From contig OX031061.1 of NCBI GenBank assembly GCA_943736015.1, positions 13,339,290 through 13,403,289 on the forward strand: 64,000 nt of DNA. Direction: 5' to 3'. The position numbers and the translations under genes were made by a program. Under the pieces are notes generated by a model. It was not told the DNA's origin and did not search any database. It worked only from the letters and a program-made list of their open reading frames with translations. Source of the DNA: Tridacna crocea. Lineage: Eukaryota; Mollusca; Bivalvia; Cardiida; Cardiidae. Below, one piece after another: positions 1 through 10,677 of the stretch (its first letter is position 1; each line of letters opens with the position of its first letter).

Positions 1-1391
1 AGATTTTCAGTATCTGCGTCCATGTCCTCTAGCTCCGAAAATCTGTTGGAGGTAGGGACAGGATCATTTACTTTGACTGTGATCTCACAAGATCCTTGGT
101 TATCTTTAGATTGTGGTTTAGATTTCGAAGAAGACCTTTTAGGAGGTCGGGGTGTATGATTGGGATTGTTATCCTTGGATGAGACGTTAGGTTTTGTTGT
201 AGACTGTGAAGATGGAGGTTGTGGTTTCTTAGGAGGTGGTTGTGAAGAGGTAGATGGCTTTGGAGTTTTCCGTGAAGAATTTTGTGAAGGTGTAGATGGC
301 TTTGAAGTTTTTTGAGACGAACTATTTTGAGAGTTTGTGGGTTTTGAAGATGCCGAAGAGGTTGTGTTTGTTTTAGATACAGATGGAGAGTCAGGAATTA
401 GTTTGGACAAGGTGGATGGAGGAAGAAGTTCTTTCAGTTCAGAAGCTACATCAGGAAATTTTTGAAGTAGAACTTTCGCAAGAATTTTACAAGTGCTGCA
501 GTCGTCCTTTTCAGTTGACGAGCCAACAACACATGCATAACTAGGACCAGAAGAGGTTTTCTTGCGTTGTTCAAATATTTTCCTTGCCTCTGGAAAGCTA
601 ACATTATTGTTGTATTTAATTGAAAGAATTTCTTTTTCTTCCTTCCATACTGGACACTCTCTTGAAAAAGTAGAGTGTGCAGATTTGCAATTAATGCAGA
701 GAGGAGGATTTGTACAAGTAGTACTGTCATGGTCAGGTCCTTGATGAGCACATTTTGAGCACGTTTCTTGGTTCGGACATTTACTGATGTGATGGCCGTA
801 CCTCTGGCATTTAAAACATCGCAAGGGGTTCGGCACATACACATCAACTTTGACTACTTGGAAGCCTATCTTGATAGACGTTGGAAGAACAGGTGAAGAA
901 AAAGTTAAAATGTATGTATTTGTCAGTCTCTGTTCTCCATCTCTGCGTACAGAAATCCGCTGAACATCGGATACACCTTGTTGTTTCAAGTTATCTTTGA
1001 TTTCTTGCAAGGAGTTGCAGTAAGTAAGCTCTTTGCATCTTATTACTCCTTTGCAAGAATTGAGGGAAGGATGTGGGAAAATTTTAACGTCCATGTCGAA
1101 GAATTTTGAGTTTTTCAAGAGATTTAGTGCTTGTTGATTAGTAAAACATTCAACTAAGAGAGTCTGATCTTTCAGTTTTTTAACGGATTTTGGAGTTCCA
1201 AGGATGCAAGATATTTGTTTTTCAATAATAAAAGGAGATAGTTTTGTGACAGGTTTTGAAGGATCTTTGAATTGGATGACAATAAAACGTGGTGAGTTAA
1301 AAGAAGAACTAGAAATAGGCTCCGTTTCAGATTCACTATCTGAAAGGGGGCGCTTGCTTTCATTCAGCTTGGCCTTTTTTTGGGATGCCAT
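1..1391 (-). CDS. LINE ORF1 (gag-like nucleic-acid-binding protein), partial at left edge
   Basis: The reading frame starts at the ATG at 1391-1389 (MASQKKAKLNESKRP) and stays open to the window edge, so the C-terminus is missing. An in-frame TAA lies 12 nt upstream of this ATG, which fixes the start; the two longer copies in the window lack that stop. The N-terminal half is RRM-like (PRE_C2HC type). Three zinc knuckles follow: CFKCQRYGHHISKC, CSKCAHQGPDHDSTTC and a CINC..H..C unit. After them comes a Ser/Pro/Lys-rich tail. ORF1 proteins of this kind bind element RNA in the ribonucleoprotein of RNase H-bearing LINEs (I/jockey groups). No break is visible in the part shown. Confidence 0.85.
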   Translation of the reverse strand, partial: MASQKKAKLNESKRPLSDSESETEPISSSSFNSPRFIVIQFKDPSKPVTKLSPFIIEKQISCILGTPKSVKKLKDQTLLVECFTNQQALNLLKNSKFFDMDVKIFPHPSLNSCKGVIRCKELTYCNSLQEIKDNLKQQGVSDVQRISVRRDGEQRLTNTYILTFSSPVLPTSIKIGFQVVKVDVYVPNPLRCFKCQRYGHHISKCPNQETCSKCAHQGPDHDSTTCTNPPLCINCKSAHSTFSRECPVWKEEKEILSIKYNNNVSFPEARKIFEQRKKTSSGPSYACVVGSSTEKDDCSTCKILAKVLLQKFPDVASELKELLPPSTLSKLIPDSPSVSKTNTTSSASSKPTNSQNSSSQKTSKPSTPSQNSSRKTPKPSTSSQPPPKKPQPPSSQSTTKPNVSSKDNNPNHTPRPPKRSSSKSKPQSKDNQGSCEITVKVNDPVPTSNRFSELEDMDADTEN

Positions 1392-1803
1392 GTTTGTGTG
1401 TTAAGTTTCACCACCGATGCTCCCCACCCGCCATGGAGCCCAACGAGGGGACATGGTCTGGGGAAAACCCATTCGCAGACCATGACAGGGATACATCAAT
1501 GGTATACTCGGTATGAAAGGGCTAGACTGGACAGATGCATTCTCGCAGAAAGTCCTACCAAGCTTAGACGATCATTGAGACTTTACAAATGTCAGCCAAA
1601 TACCAAAAAACTTTCACCCGATTGACCCATGAGCCATCGCCTTCTAGGGCTAAACAAGAAATATAATATCTGAAAGAGTGTGATGTAATTATGTGGAGAA
1701 GATGGTAAATTTAATTGAGAAAAGATGTAAAAGAAAGAGTATATCAGATGTCCTAGGGCAAGGCATGACCAGCCGATTGATCAGGACGGGCCTTCCTGAC
1801 CTC
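1..1803 (-). mobile_element. LINE copy 1, 5' portion (5'UTR plus ORF1)
   Basis: Minus-strand LINE running off the left edge. Positions 1392-1803 are its 5'UTR, alignable to 14745-15170, 15791-16217 and 29451-29860. The other copies continue for roughly 200 bp past the sequence CCTGACCTC. This copy stops there at 1803 and abuts a minisatellite-type repeat, so it is 5'-truncated or was joined there by rearrangement. Confidence 0.8.
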
Positions 1804-2686
1804 GTGACCCCCGGGACGGGGCCAGTTTTGACCCCAGGGACATCATATGAACAATCTTGGTAGAGGTCCACTAGAAAATGTTACATACCAAATAGCAAAG
1901 CCCTGCACCTTCTAGTTTCAGAGAAGAAGAATTTTAAAGTTTTCCCTCTTTATTCCTATGTTTCAAACTTGTGACCCCCGGGGCGGGGCCAGTTTTGACC
2001 CCAGGGACATCATATGAACAATCTTGGTAGAGGTCCACTAGGAGATGCTACATACCAAATATCAAAGCCCTGCACCTTCTAGTTTCAGAGAAGAAGAATT
2101 TTAAAGTTTTCCTTCTTTATTCCCATGTTTCAAAGTTGTGACCCCCGGGGCGGGGCCAGTTTTGACCCCAGGGACATCATATGAACAATCTTGGTAGAGG
2201 TCCACTAGGAGATTCTACATACCAAATATCAAAGCCCTGCACCTTTTAGTTTCAGAGAAGAACAATTTTAAAGTTTTCCTTCTTTGTTCCTATGTTCCAA
2301 ACTTGTGACCCCCGGGGCGGGGCCAGTTTTGACCCCCGGGACATCATATGAACAATCTTGGTAGAGGTCCACTAGGAGATGCTACATACCAAATATCAAA
2401 GCTCTACGCCTTCTAGTTTCAGAGAAGAAGATTTTCAAAGATTTTGCTATTTTTTTCCTTTCGGTTGCCATGGCAACCAGAATTATGGGTGGAATTCAAT
2501 CTCTTGAACAACTTTGGTAGAGCTTCACCCAAGGAACATCCCTGCCAAGTTTCATCAAGATTGGCCCAGTGGTTTAGGAGGAGAAGATGTTTAAAGAAAT
2601 TGTGGACAACGGACGACGCACGGCGGACGCCGGACATTGAGTGATCACAAAAGCTCACCATGAGCACTTCGTGCTCAGGTGAGCTA
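1804..2686 (-). repeat. Helentron-like element with four 167-bp tandem units
   Basis: The unit beginning GTGACCCCCGGG recurs at 1804, 1971, 2138 and 2305, an exact 167-bp period. It is followed by a unique segment carrying TTGCCATGGCAACC and the terminus TGCTCAGGTGAGCTA at 2672-2686. Read on the minus strand, the element starts TAGCTCACCTGAGC, like the other family members here. The far (hairpin) end is absent. No protein is encoded; short ORFs across it are spurious. Confidence 0.7.
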
Positions 2687-2688
2687 AA

Positions 2689-3185
2689 AATAGCAAAATC
2701 TTTGAAAATCTTCTCTGAAACTAGAAGGCGTAGAGCTTTGACTTGGTATGTAGCATCTCCTAGTGGACCTCTACCAAGATTGTTCATATGATGCCCCTGG
2801 GGTCAAAACTGGCATTGCCTGGGGGTGACAAATTTGAAACGTAGGAACAAAGAAGGAAGACCTTAAAAATCTTGTTCTCTGAAACAAGGAGTAGAGCTTT
2901 GATATTTGGTATGTAGCGCCTACTAGTTGACTTCTACCAAGTTTGTTCACATGATGTCCCTGGGGTCCAAACTGGTCCAGCTTCGGGGGTCACAAGTTCG
3001 AAAATAGGAATAAGGAAGGAAAACTCAAAGTCATAGAGCTTTGATATTTCATATGTAGTATCTTCTAGTGGACCTCTACCAAATACGATATGATGATCCT
3101 GGGGTCCAAAATGGCCCCTAGTAGTCACAAGTTTGAACATGGGAAAAAAGAAGGAAAACTTTGAAATTCCTCTGTTCTGAAAGAT
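2689..3185. repeat. Inverted copy of the adjacent 167-bp repeat
   Basis: 2689-2791 is nearly the exact reverse complement of 2343-2447. Further diverged units in the same inverted orientation continue to about 3185. With the preceding element this makes a long inverted repeat around a spacer of about 240 bp. Confidence 0.7.
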
Positions 3186-4290
3186 GGAAACTTCGTAAGT
3201 GTGTTCCTTATGATAGTCTGAAATAACAATATTTTACCCTTTTTCATTAAATGTCATGTCATTGAAAAAGGGGGCTTGGTGTAAATTTTCACTATGGACC
3301 AATATCTCTTTCACTACAGGTCAAAATGTAATTAAACTTCATCTTGTTAAGCGACAGACAATAGTTCTTTGATTTTATTTCACGAAACGACATGTTATCA
3401 AAAAAGGGGACTAAATGTATAATTTCATTATGGACCAATTACAGTCAGTTTGCCCATCCATTCACCTTGACTGATATCTTCTAAAGTCCTTGGCATTTAT
3501 GAAACTTCAAACATATTTTCCTTAAGATAGTCCTTTGATACAATTTTCTTCTGTAAGATGTGTTACAGAAAAGGGGGTTACCTTTCACATACTGGACTTG
3601 GTGAGACCCGATAGATCAGTCAGTAATGGTTGTGAGCCGTTAGTCTAGGGTTCCCAGTTTGCCCTGGCTTGATTACTGTCTCGGCCAACATCCTTTGGCA
3701 TTTGATCAAAAGTTACTAAGACAAGTCTCATTTGTGTCTTATCAATGAGCGAATGATGTTTTAATGTGTCATTTGACCACCATTTTGACCAGGAAATTAA
3801 TGCCTGGACTTCCAAGTTAATTCAATACCTTACCATACGATCCTGACTTTCAATGACCCTGAATAAGAAAGGCTGTGAAAGCATTTTCAGAAAGGAAGAA
3901 AATGCTTTTTGCACAGTTACATACCCTGTCAGAATTATTTGGCCTGGAACCTTGATATTCGGTATTTATCTTCATTGTAGACCTTTACTGCTTAGTACTC
4001 AGGTGAGCGATATAGGACCATCATGGTCCTCTAGTTTTTATGATCAGACTCCTGGTAACAGTTAAAAAGACAGAATATGACTTTCTTTGTTGTAGAACAA
4101 GTTTTGGACACCTTTTTCTCATCAAAATTTGAAACTTCTCAGTCTTTGATTAATTCTAACGCAAATAAATGACAAGTTTTCAAGATCCAAAGTTGTTTTT
4201 CAAATAGAGGTTGTCTTTATGATCATTCCAAAATTATAGTGAATGCGCTTGGTGGGTCAGCAAATTCTTAATCACGTTTGGACATACATT
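3186..4290. other. Diverged repeat debris, no gene seen
   Basis: 3240-3600 holds two or three diverged units containing AAAAAGGGGG(A/C)T, related to those at 61190-62080. 3600-3700 has a weak tRNA-like stretch (GATAGATCAGTCAGTA, then AGGGTTCCC), too degenerate to call a SINE firmly. 3853-3930 resembles the hairpin-repeat family seen at 42934 and 63899 but has lost the palindrome. No exon with usable splice sites was recognised. Confidence 0.4.
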
Positions 4291-5270
4291 TTTAGCTCAC
4301 CTGAGCACAGCTCATAGTGTGCTTTTAGGATCAGGCTGTGTCCGTCTTGCATCGTCAACAATTTCTTTAAACACCTTCTCCTAGAACATTTGGCCGATTT
4401 GGACTAAACTTGTCTGGAATGTTCCTTGGGAGGTCCTATTCAAAATTTGTTCATAGAATTTGATTCCATCAAAACCTCTAATTGCCATGGCAACCAAATG
4501 GAATTTTGTAAGAAATTCTTTAAAAATCTTCTCTAAAACCGCTGGTCAGATTTTGAAATACTTTCACAGAGATGTTCCTTGGGTGACCCTTTTCAAAAAT
4601 TATACCCAAAATTTGATTTGTGAAGAAACATGGCTCTAGTGAATAGGGGTTACTTGGACTCTACAGAAATGAAGAAATTCTTAAAATTATTCTTCTCTGA
4701 AACTGCTAATCAGATTTTGAAATAATTTCATAGAAATGTTTCTTGGGTGACCCTTTTTGCAAATTGTTTTAGAAATTTTGATCCATCAAGAAACATGGCT
4801 CTGATGGCTGTGGGCTATTTACACTATATAGACATGAAGAAATTCTTAAAAACTCTTCCTCTCTGAAACCGCTGGTCAGATTTTGAAATAATTTCACTGC
4901 AAATGTTTTTGGGTGACTCTCAAAAAGTGTTAGGGAAATTTTAGCCGTCGAAAAACAACAGCCAACTGTTGGCACCTGCATGTGGTGCTCTTATTTGACT
5001 CATGTTTTTAGTCACTATTATTGAGTATGTGCTCCTCTTCAAGAAACTGTCCTTGGGCGATCTATCCAAAAAATTATTTGCAGAAGTCTGATTCATCAAA
5101 ATCATTGCCGTTGTGATGATTTTTAGGGATGGTAACAGATACCTTTTACTGATGACCTTTTAAAATCGCTAGGCAAAATAATGATTTCGTTTGCAAATTT
5201 TCAAAAATATGGCTATGGTCCTCCCAAAAATTCAGGTGAGCGATCCAGGGCCACCTTGGCCCTCTTCTTG
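4291..5270 (+). mobile_element. Helentron-like non-autonomous element, both ends present
   Basis: It begins TTTAGCTCACCTGAGC. Near its end it carries the inverted copy TCAGGTGAGC (5232-5241), then a hairpin (CAGGGCCACCTTGGCCCT) and CTTCTTG followed by a T run. Diverged internal units of about 165 bp contain TTTTGAAATAATTTCA and TGACCCTTTT. The 5' start copied inversely next to a 3' hairpin fits the asymmetric inverted termini described for Helitron2/Helentron elements. Family assignment is inference. Confidence 0.6.
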
Positions 5271-5319
5271 TTTTTTATTTACCGCTTTTAGCGTTTTAGC
5301 TGTGCTACACTTGTATCAA

Positions 5320-7154
5320 CAAGAGATGTTTGTAAAACATGTATGCCCCCCTAATTGCATCCAATTCTAAATATAACATGTGATTATAAACTGTTAAGTC
5401 CAAAGTGTAAAAACGAACAAAGGGTAATTACTCAAAAATTATTAATGATAAATTAACAATTCTTGGGCACTGCCCTTGCCATTTATGTGAACTATCAAAT
5501 TTTAAAGTTTCATGATTTCACCTCACATATTTTTTGAGTTATGCTCCGGAAAAAAATTAAGTTCGAAAATCAACAAAGGGCAATAACTGCAAAAATATAG
5601 TGGGCAGAGTTATGGTTCTTGTGCTATGCACTTCTCCTTTATAAGATCTATCCACATATAAAGTTTCAAGATGATACCCGAAGAACCTTTTGAGCTATGC
5701 TCCGAACAAAACTTAAATATGAAAATCAACAAAGGGCGATAACTCCAAAAATATGATGGGCAGAGTTATGGTTCTTGTGCACTGCACTTCTCCTTAATAA
5801 GATTGATCCACCTATGAGGTTTCAAGGTGATACCTGCAATACGTTTTAGCTCTACTGGCTTTCAGCCAGCAGAGCTTATGTCATGACGTGGTTTCCGTCC
5901 GTCCGTCTGTCCATCCGTTAGTCTTTTTCTTGTTTACACGATAAAGTCTGCATTTGTTGCCCGATTTTCATGAAACTTGCACAGTTTGTATATCTCATCA
6001 ATAGCTTCAACCCTATTGATTTTGAGAAAAATCCAACATACAGTATGGGAAAAATAGCCATTTCAAGTTGAAAATTTCAAATTATTGTTTACGTGATAAA
6101 ATCTGCATTTGTTGCCCGATTTTCATGAAACTTGCAGAGTTTGTTTATCTTATCAAAAGCTTCTACCCTATTGATTTTGAGAAAAATCCAACAAACAGTA
6201 TGGGAAAAGTAGCCATTTCAAGTTAAAATTTCTAATTCTTGTTTACGCGATAAAGTCTGCACTTGTTGCCCGATTTTTGTGAAACTTGCACAGTTTGTTT
6301 ATCTCATCAATAGCTTCAACCCTATTGATTTTGAAAAAAATCCAACAAACAGTATGGGAAAAGTAGCCATTTCAAGTTGAAAATTTCAAATTCTTTTTCA
6401 TGGGATAACATGTGCATTTGTTATTAGATTTTTGTGAAACTTGCACAGTTTGTTTATCTTACCAACAGCTTCATCCATATCGATTTTGAAATAAATCCAA
6501 CAAACAGTATGGGAAGAGTAGTCATTTCAAGTTGAAAATTACCAATTCTTGTTTACGCATTAAAGTCTGCATTTCTTGTCAGATTTTCATGAATTTCACA
6601 CAGTTTGTTTAGTTGCAAAAACACATTTGTGTGTTTTTGTCTTTTTGCATCATGAATTCATAATGTATGCTATCAAGCAAAGTTCAATTCTCTGCCAGTA
6701 CAGCATATTCAGGCCCTTCAGGGCCTTCTAGTTGAGTTATGCTTTGGACAAAAATTAAGTATGAAAATCAACAAAGGGCAATAACTCCAAAAATATGATG
6801 GGCAGAGTTATGGTACTGGTGCACTGCACTTCTCCTTAATGAGATCTATCCACCAATGAGGTTTCAAGATGATGCCTGAAATACTTTTAGAGTTATGCTT
6901 CGGACAAAAATTAAGTATGAAAATCAAGAAAGGGCAATAACTCCATAAATATGATGGGCAGAGTTATGATTCTTGTGCACTGCACTTCTCCTTAATGAGA
7001 TCTATCTACCTATGTAGTTTCAACATGATACCTGAAATACTTTTTGACTTATGCTCCTGACAAAAATGTGGTCTACGGACTGACCGACCAATGGACCGAC
7101 GGACCGACAAGTGCAAAGCAATATACCCCCACTTTTTCGAAGGGGGGCATAATA
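5320..7154 (+). repeat. Minisatellite-bearing repeat family F, interrupted
   Basis: Tandem units of about 155 bp contain AACAAAGGGCAATAACTCC and GTTATGGTTCTTGTGCACTG. It begins near CAAGAGATGTTTGTAAAACA and ends with GACCGAC repeats and GGGGGGCATAATAA at 7142-7154. A different element (5847-6731) is inserted in it. Longer relatives occur at 47068-48834 and 50249-52760. Confidence 0.65.
5847..6731 (+). mobile_element. Helentron-like element, family B, inserted in family F
   Basis: It starts TAGCTCTACTGGCTTTCAG with an immediate hairpin (CTGGCT-TTC-AGCCAG). It carries four to five units of about 155 bp containing GAAACTTGCACAGTTTG and TCCAACAAACAGTATGGG. It ends with a hairpin (GGCCCTTCAGGGCC) and TTCTAG. 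The flanks are ACGTTT on the left and TTGAGTTATGC on the right. Removing the element restores the family F consensus, which indicates insertion at a T-T site. Confidence 0.65.
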
Positions 7155-7472
7155 ATAGCTGAACCTAACCATACTGGGTAGGTTCATGGTGCTATCTTTT
7201 CTCAGGATAATTAAAACTCTGCATTGTTATTATCAAAAGAGTCCTGTGTTTTATCAATCCTTCAGAGAACAGGCTTCGAAAAGAATTTTTAAAATATTGC
7301 AGAAAATAAGATAATTGCGCATAGCCTGCATTTTTTTCTTCTCAACAGTGTGTTCTACTCTTTTAGAATAAAGACAAATCCTTTCCTTTAAGTCACAGTT
7401 CATTTTCCATCACCAATTGCTACAATTGGCAAAAGTAAAGAGAGAAGGAAATACACAGAACAATCAACTTAC
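7155..7472. other. GTPase gene intron, no feature seen
   Basis: AT-rich sequence downstream of the exon ending at 7473 on the minus strand. No further exon, no G4 (T/NKxD) coding segment and no polyadenylation context could be recognised, so the gene presumably continues beyond the left edge. Confidence 0.4.
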
Positions 7473-7688
7473 ACTTTTTACAAGAGGTGTCGGGATCTAC
7501 TTCTTCAATGACTTCCCTCACACATTTGATAAGGTTGTATGGAATAGGGCTCAGGCATGAACATACAAACACCACACAGGACATTTTGTATTCATCTTTG
7601 GCAGTGCTGTATTTTGTTTTTAGCCATCCCGGACCATTTCCCTGCTCAACTTCTAGAGAGGCAATAGTTGTTTCTGGACTAATAAAAC
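7473..7688 (-). CDS. IFI44-like GTPase, exon 4 (last visible)
   Basis: Acceptor TTACAG|G at 7688 and donor GTAAGT at 7472-7467 bound an open frame that continues in phase 1 from the exon at 9421-9617. It encodes residues ~152-223 of the assembled protein, opening GFISPETTIASLE. The segment KMSCVVFVCSCLSPIPYNL matches in style and position the strand and helix after the DxxG motif in IFI44-family proteins. The exon ends in phase 1, so at least one more exon, expected to carry the guanine-specificity motif, lies beyond the left edge. Only the minus frame joins in phase with the neighbouring exons. Confidence 0.7.
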
Positions 7689-7795
7689 CTGTAATGTAAG
7701 GCATAAAAGATCTGACATGCATTAGTATTTCAGATAAAATTTTTATCAAATGAGTCTAGGGAAATGTTATTAAGCTAGCAGCTTTATGGTAATCT

Positions 7796-9036
7796 TAGCT
7801 CTACGGGCTGAAAACCAGCAGAGCTCATGTCATGGTGTTATTTCTGCTGTACTTCCCTCTGCTAGTATTTTCTTGTTTACGCGATAAAGTCTGCATTTGA
7901 AGTTGGATTTCCATGAAACCTGAAAGGTTTGTTTATCTCATTAATAACTTAACTCATTTGTTTTTATTTTGGAAATAATCTAACAATCACTGTGGGAAAA
8001 GTATCCATTTCAAGTTGATAACTTCCATTCTTGTTTACACGATAAAGTAGACCCCATTTGTGGTCGCATTTTCATGAAACTTACACATTTTCTGTATCTC
8101 ATCAATAACTTGAAACTGAAAGCCTATTGATTTTGAAACAAGAGGGCCAAGATGGCCCTGGATTGCTCACCTGAATTTCTGAGAGGACCATAGCCATTTT
8201 TTTTCAAAATCTGATCAGCCGTTTCAGAGAAAAATAATTTTTAAGAGTTTCTTTATGTCTGTATAGTGTAAATAGCCCATGGCTAGCAGAACCATATTTC
8301 TTTGATAGATCAAAACTTCTCGAACTCTTTTTGAAAAGGGTCAGCGAAGAAATTTTTCTGTGAAATTGCATGTATTTCAAAATCTGATCAGCCGTTTCAC
8401 AGAAAAAGAATTTAAAGAATTTCTACATGGCTATACAGTGTAGGTAGCCCCCATTCACCAGAGTCAAGTTTCTTGACAGATTTAAATTTCATAAACAGTT
8501 TTTAAAGGGTCACAACAGGAATATTTCTGTGAAATTATTTCAAAATCTGATATGTGGTTTTAGAGAAGAGGAATTTTTAAAAATTACTTCATTTCCCTAT
8601 ATTGCAAGTAGCCCCCATTCACCAGAGCCACGTTTTTTGACCGATCAAAATTTCATGGGTCACCCAAGGAACATCTCTGTGAAATTATTTAAAAATCTAA
8701 CCGCGGTTTCTGAGGAGAAGATTTCTAAAGAATTTTCTAGAAAATTCCATTTTGTTACCATGGCAACGAGAGTTTTTGATTGAATCAAATTCTGTGAACT
8801 TTTTTTAAAGAAGATCTCCCAAGAAACATTCCAGCCAAGTTTGGTCCAAATTGGCCCAAATCGGTTCAGGAGTACTTGATGCTTAAAGAATCGTTTGATG
8901 ACAACACGTACTGACACACTGACACCCCATTTGTGTGTTTTTTTGCCTTTTTGCATCATGAATTCATACTGAATGCTAGCAAAAAAAAGCAAAATCACTA
9001 TGAGTCGAGCAATTTTAAGCCTTCAAGGGCCTCTAG
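7796..9036 (+). mobile_element. Helentron-like family B element, interrupted
   Basis: It starts TAGCTCTACGGGCTG after a T and ends AAGGGCCTCTAG followed by TT, the same T|...|T context as 5847-6731. Two units of about 155 bp precede an inserted family A element at 8139. The distal end, with TTTTTGCATCATGAATTCAT, resumes at 8929. Part of the middle is missing relative to the copy at 5847. Confidence 0.6.
8139..8928 (-). mobile_element. Helentron-like family A element, 5'-truncated
   Basis: The plus-strand left end CAAGAGGGCCAAGATGGCCC is the hairpin terminus, followed by TTGCTCACCTGAA. Units of about 165 bp (CACCAGAGCCA, GAAATTATTTCAAAATCTGA) lead to the TTACCATGGCAACG segment. The TAGCTC terminus at the other end is missing: the sequence switches at about 8928 to the resumed family B element. 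Confidence 0.6.
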
Positions 9037-9420
9037 TTCTGTTGAGGAGTGGCATAAAATTTATCCTCATAAGCCAAGGAATGTCAGATTCTTTCTATCA
9101 AATGATAGTATGTTAGAGTTATATTTCACAATATGTTACAACATAAGACCGATAAGTACTGAAATTTACATGAAGCCTATCAGTTTTTTGTCATACGTAT
9201 TACAGATGTCTTCAGTTCGGGGCGACATAATCTGTCGCAGCTGTGAAAAGGTTCCAAGTGCCCTGTCACATGAATGCACAAAAAATTAAGTCATAGTCAT
9301 ACGGATGGGTGCAGTGGTCGTCGCAATTAAAACAATTCAATAGATAAATCAATCAATGATGACGATGTTAGAAAATATCTATAGAAAAAGAAGATGTAAG
9401 TGCTAATGTTTAAAGCATAC

Positions 9421-9617
9421 CTCCAATCAGTAGACTCAGAATCTCTCTTGCTTCTGGACTGTTCACGTTTTTCATCCCAGAAGCATCAAATAGGTTAGGC
9501 AGTTTATCTACTACGGTTTTGAAGTCTTTCTCATATGTCAGGTTCTTATCTCTTGCTTGAATTTCTTCATCATCTAAGTGCTCAAAATCTGCTGGTTTTG
9601 CTGCACAGTTTGGGTAA
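9421..9617 (-). CDS. IFI44-like GTPase, exon 3 (DxxG motif)
   Basis: Acceptor GCCATAG|TTACCC at 9617 and donor G|GTATGC at 9420-9419 bound a 197-nt exon. It enters in phase 2 and leaves in phase 1, matching the exons on both sides. It encodes residues ~86-151, with an acidic stretch (EHLDDEEIQARD) and then LPNLFDASGMKN. The DASG at residues ~130-133 fits the G3/switch II DxxG of P-loop GTPases, and the following EAREILSLLIGG matches the spacing seen in IFI44-like proteins after DTRG. Thr is replaced by Ala at the second motif position. The acceptor lies only about 20 bp from a LINE insertion. Confidence 0.72.
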
Positions 9618-9636
9618 CTATGGCACATAAAAAAGA

Positions 9637-10457
9637 GGAATGAATGAATGAATGAATGTTGTTTTATGGCGCATCGACAACTTTGGTCATTTAGCGCGCA
9701 TATCTATGTTAAAAGATAATAAACGTGGAGTTGTTTAAACTGAATAAAGTTTGAATGACAATAAAAGAATTGAATTAAGAAAATTTAATGCATAAAGGGC
9801 ATCATCGAGTTACAGGGCAATCCCTATATACTCAAATATCTTAAATGATAAGAACTGAATTAAGAAGAATGCATAAAGGGCATTATCGAGTTACAGGGCA
9901 ATCCCTATATACTCAAAGGTTTTAAATGATAAGATTTAAGAATGTGATAAAAAGGTTTAAACTTAATGCTGGTTTGATAAAAAGAAGTTTTTTAAATGAA
10001 AAAGAAATATGTGTCATTTATGATGTGCATAAAATATGATATTGAGTGGCTGGGCATTCCCTGCCTACTCAACAGTTTTAGATTAAAAGGTAAGACTGAT
10101 AATATTGTTTTTCCTTGGAAATGAGGTTAAAACTGATAAAGATTGGAGCCTCCAATGGGATCAGATACTCCCATTAAAGAGGTCCTGTCTCCAATGAGAT
10201 AAGATGTCTCCAAGAGAGCCAATCCTCCCATTAAGGAGATGCAAAATGAATATTAATGAAGTAAAGAATGTTGTAAAAAGATGGGTAAGAAAGTCAAGAG
10301 TGTATATCACAGTTTATTGTAAATGCCAATCTCCTTTATGAAAGCGATAATAGATTCAACGCTGACAGAATCAAAAAGATTTTTCAAACTATCGACGTTG
10401 AAATATTTCGAACGCACAGGCTGAAAGTCAACGCAATCTAATAGGATATGTCTTACA
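9637..10457 (-). mobile_element. LINE fragment 2: 3' tail, 3'UTR and end of ORF2
   Basis: It starts with the (AATG)5 plus-strand tail at 9639-9658, which is (CATT)n on the element strand. The family 3'UTR follows, with two copies of CGAGTTACAGGGCAATCCC, and then the last ~150 nt of ORF2 from the stop at about 10309. It is cut at 10457 by the tail of the next copy. Confidence 0.8.
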
Positions 10458-10677
10458 GAATGAATGAATGAATGAATGTCGTTTTATGGCGCATCGACAA
10501 CTTTGGTCATTTAGCGCGCATATCTATGTTAAAAGATTATAAACGTGGAGTTGTTTAAACTGAATAAAGTTTGAATGACAATAAAAGAATTAAATTAAGA
10601 AAATTTAATGCATAAAGGGCTTCATCGAGTTACAGGGCAATCCCTATATAGTCAAATGTTTTAAATGATAAGAACTG
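10458..10677 (-). mobile_element. LINE fragment 3: 3' tail plus about 200 bp of 3'UTR
   Basis: An (AATG)n tail at 10459-10478 is followed by GTTTTATGGCGCATCGAC and the start of the 3'UTR. It is truncated at ATAAGAACTGAA, where the next tail begins. It is one of eight such 3' ends in the window. Confidence 0.75.

Larger units (their letters stand above)
7689..9420 (-). other. GTPase gene intron 3, filled with nested repeats
   Basis: About 1.7 kb between two supported exons. Nearly all of it is a family B element (7796-9036) interrupted by a family A element (8139-8928). 9037-9420 is AT-rich sequence with nothing recognised. Confidence 0.6.

Noticed and set aside
446-847. 133-codon minus-strand ORF with several basic segments
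   Set aside because: It is an out-of-frame shadow of LINE ORF1. The same shadow appears at 13799 and 28505 in the other copies, and the zinc-knuckle frame is the conserved one.
3600-3700. tRNA gene
   Set aside because: A-box-like sequence is present but the B box is poor, and no cloverleaf could be drawn by eye.
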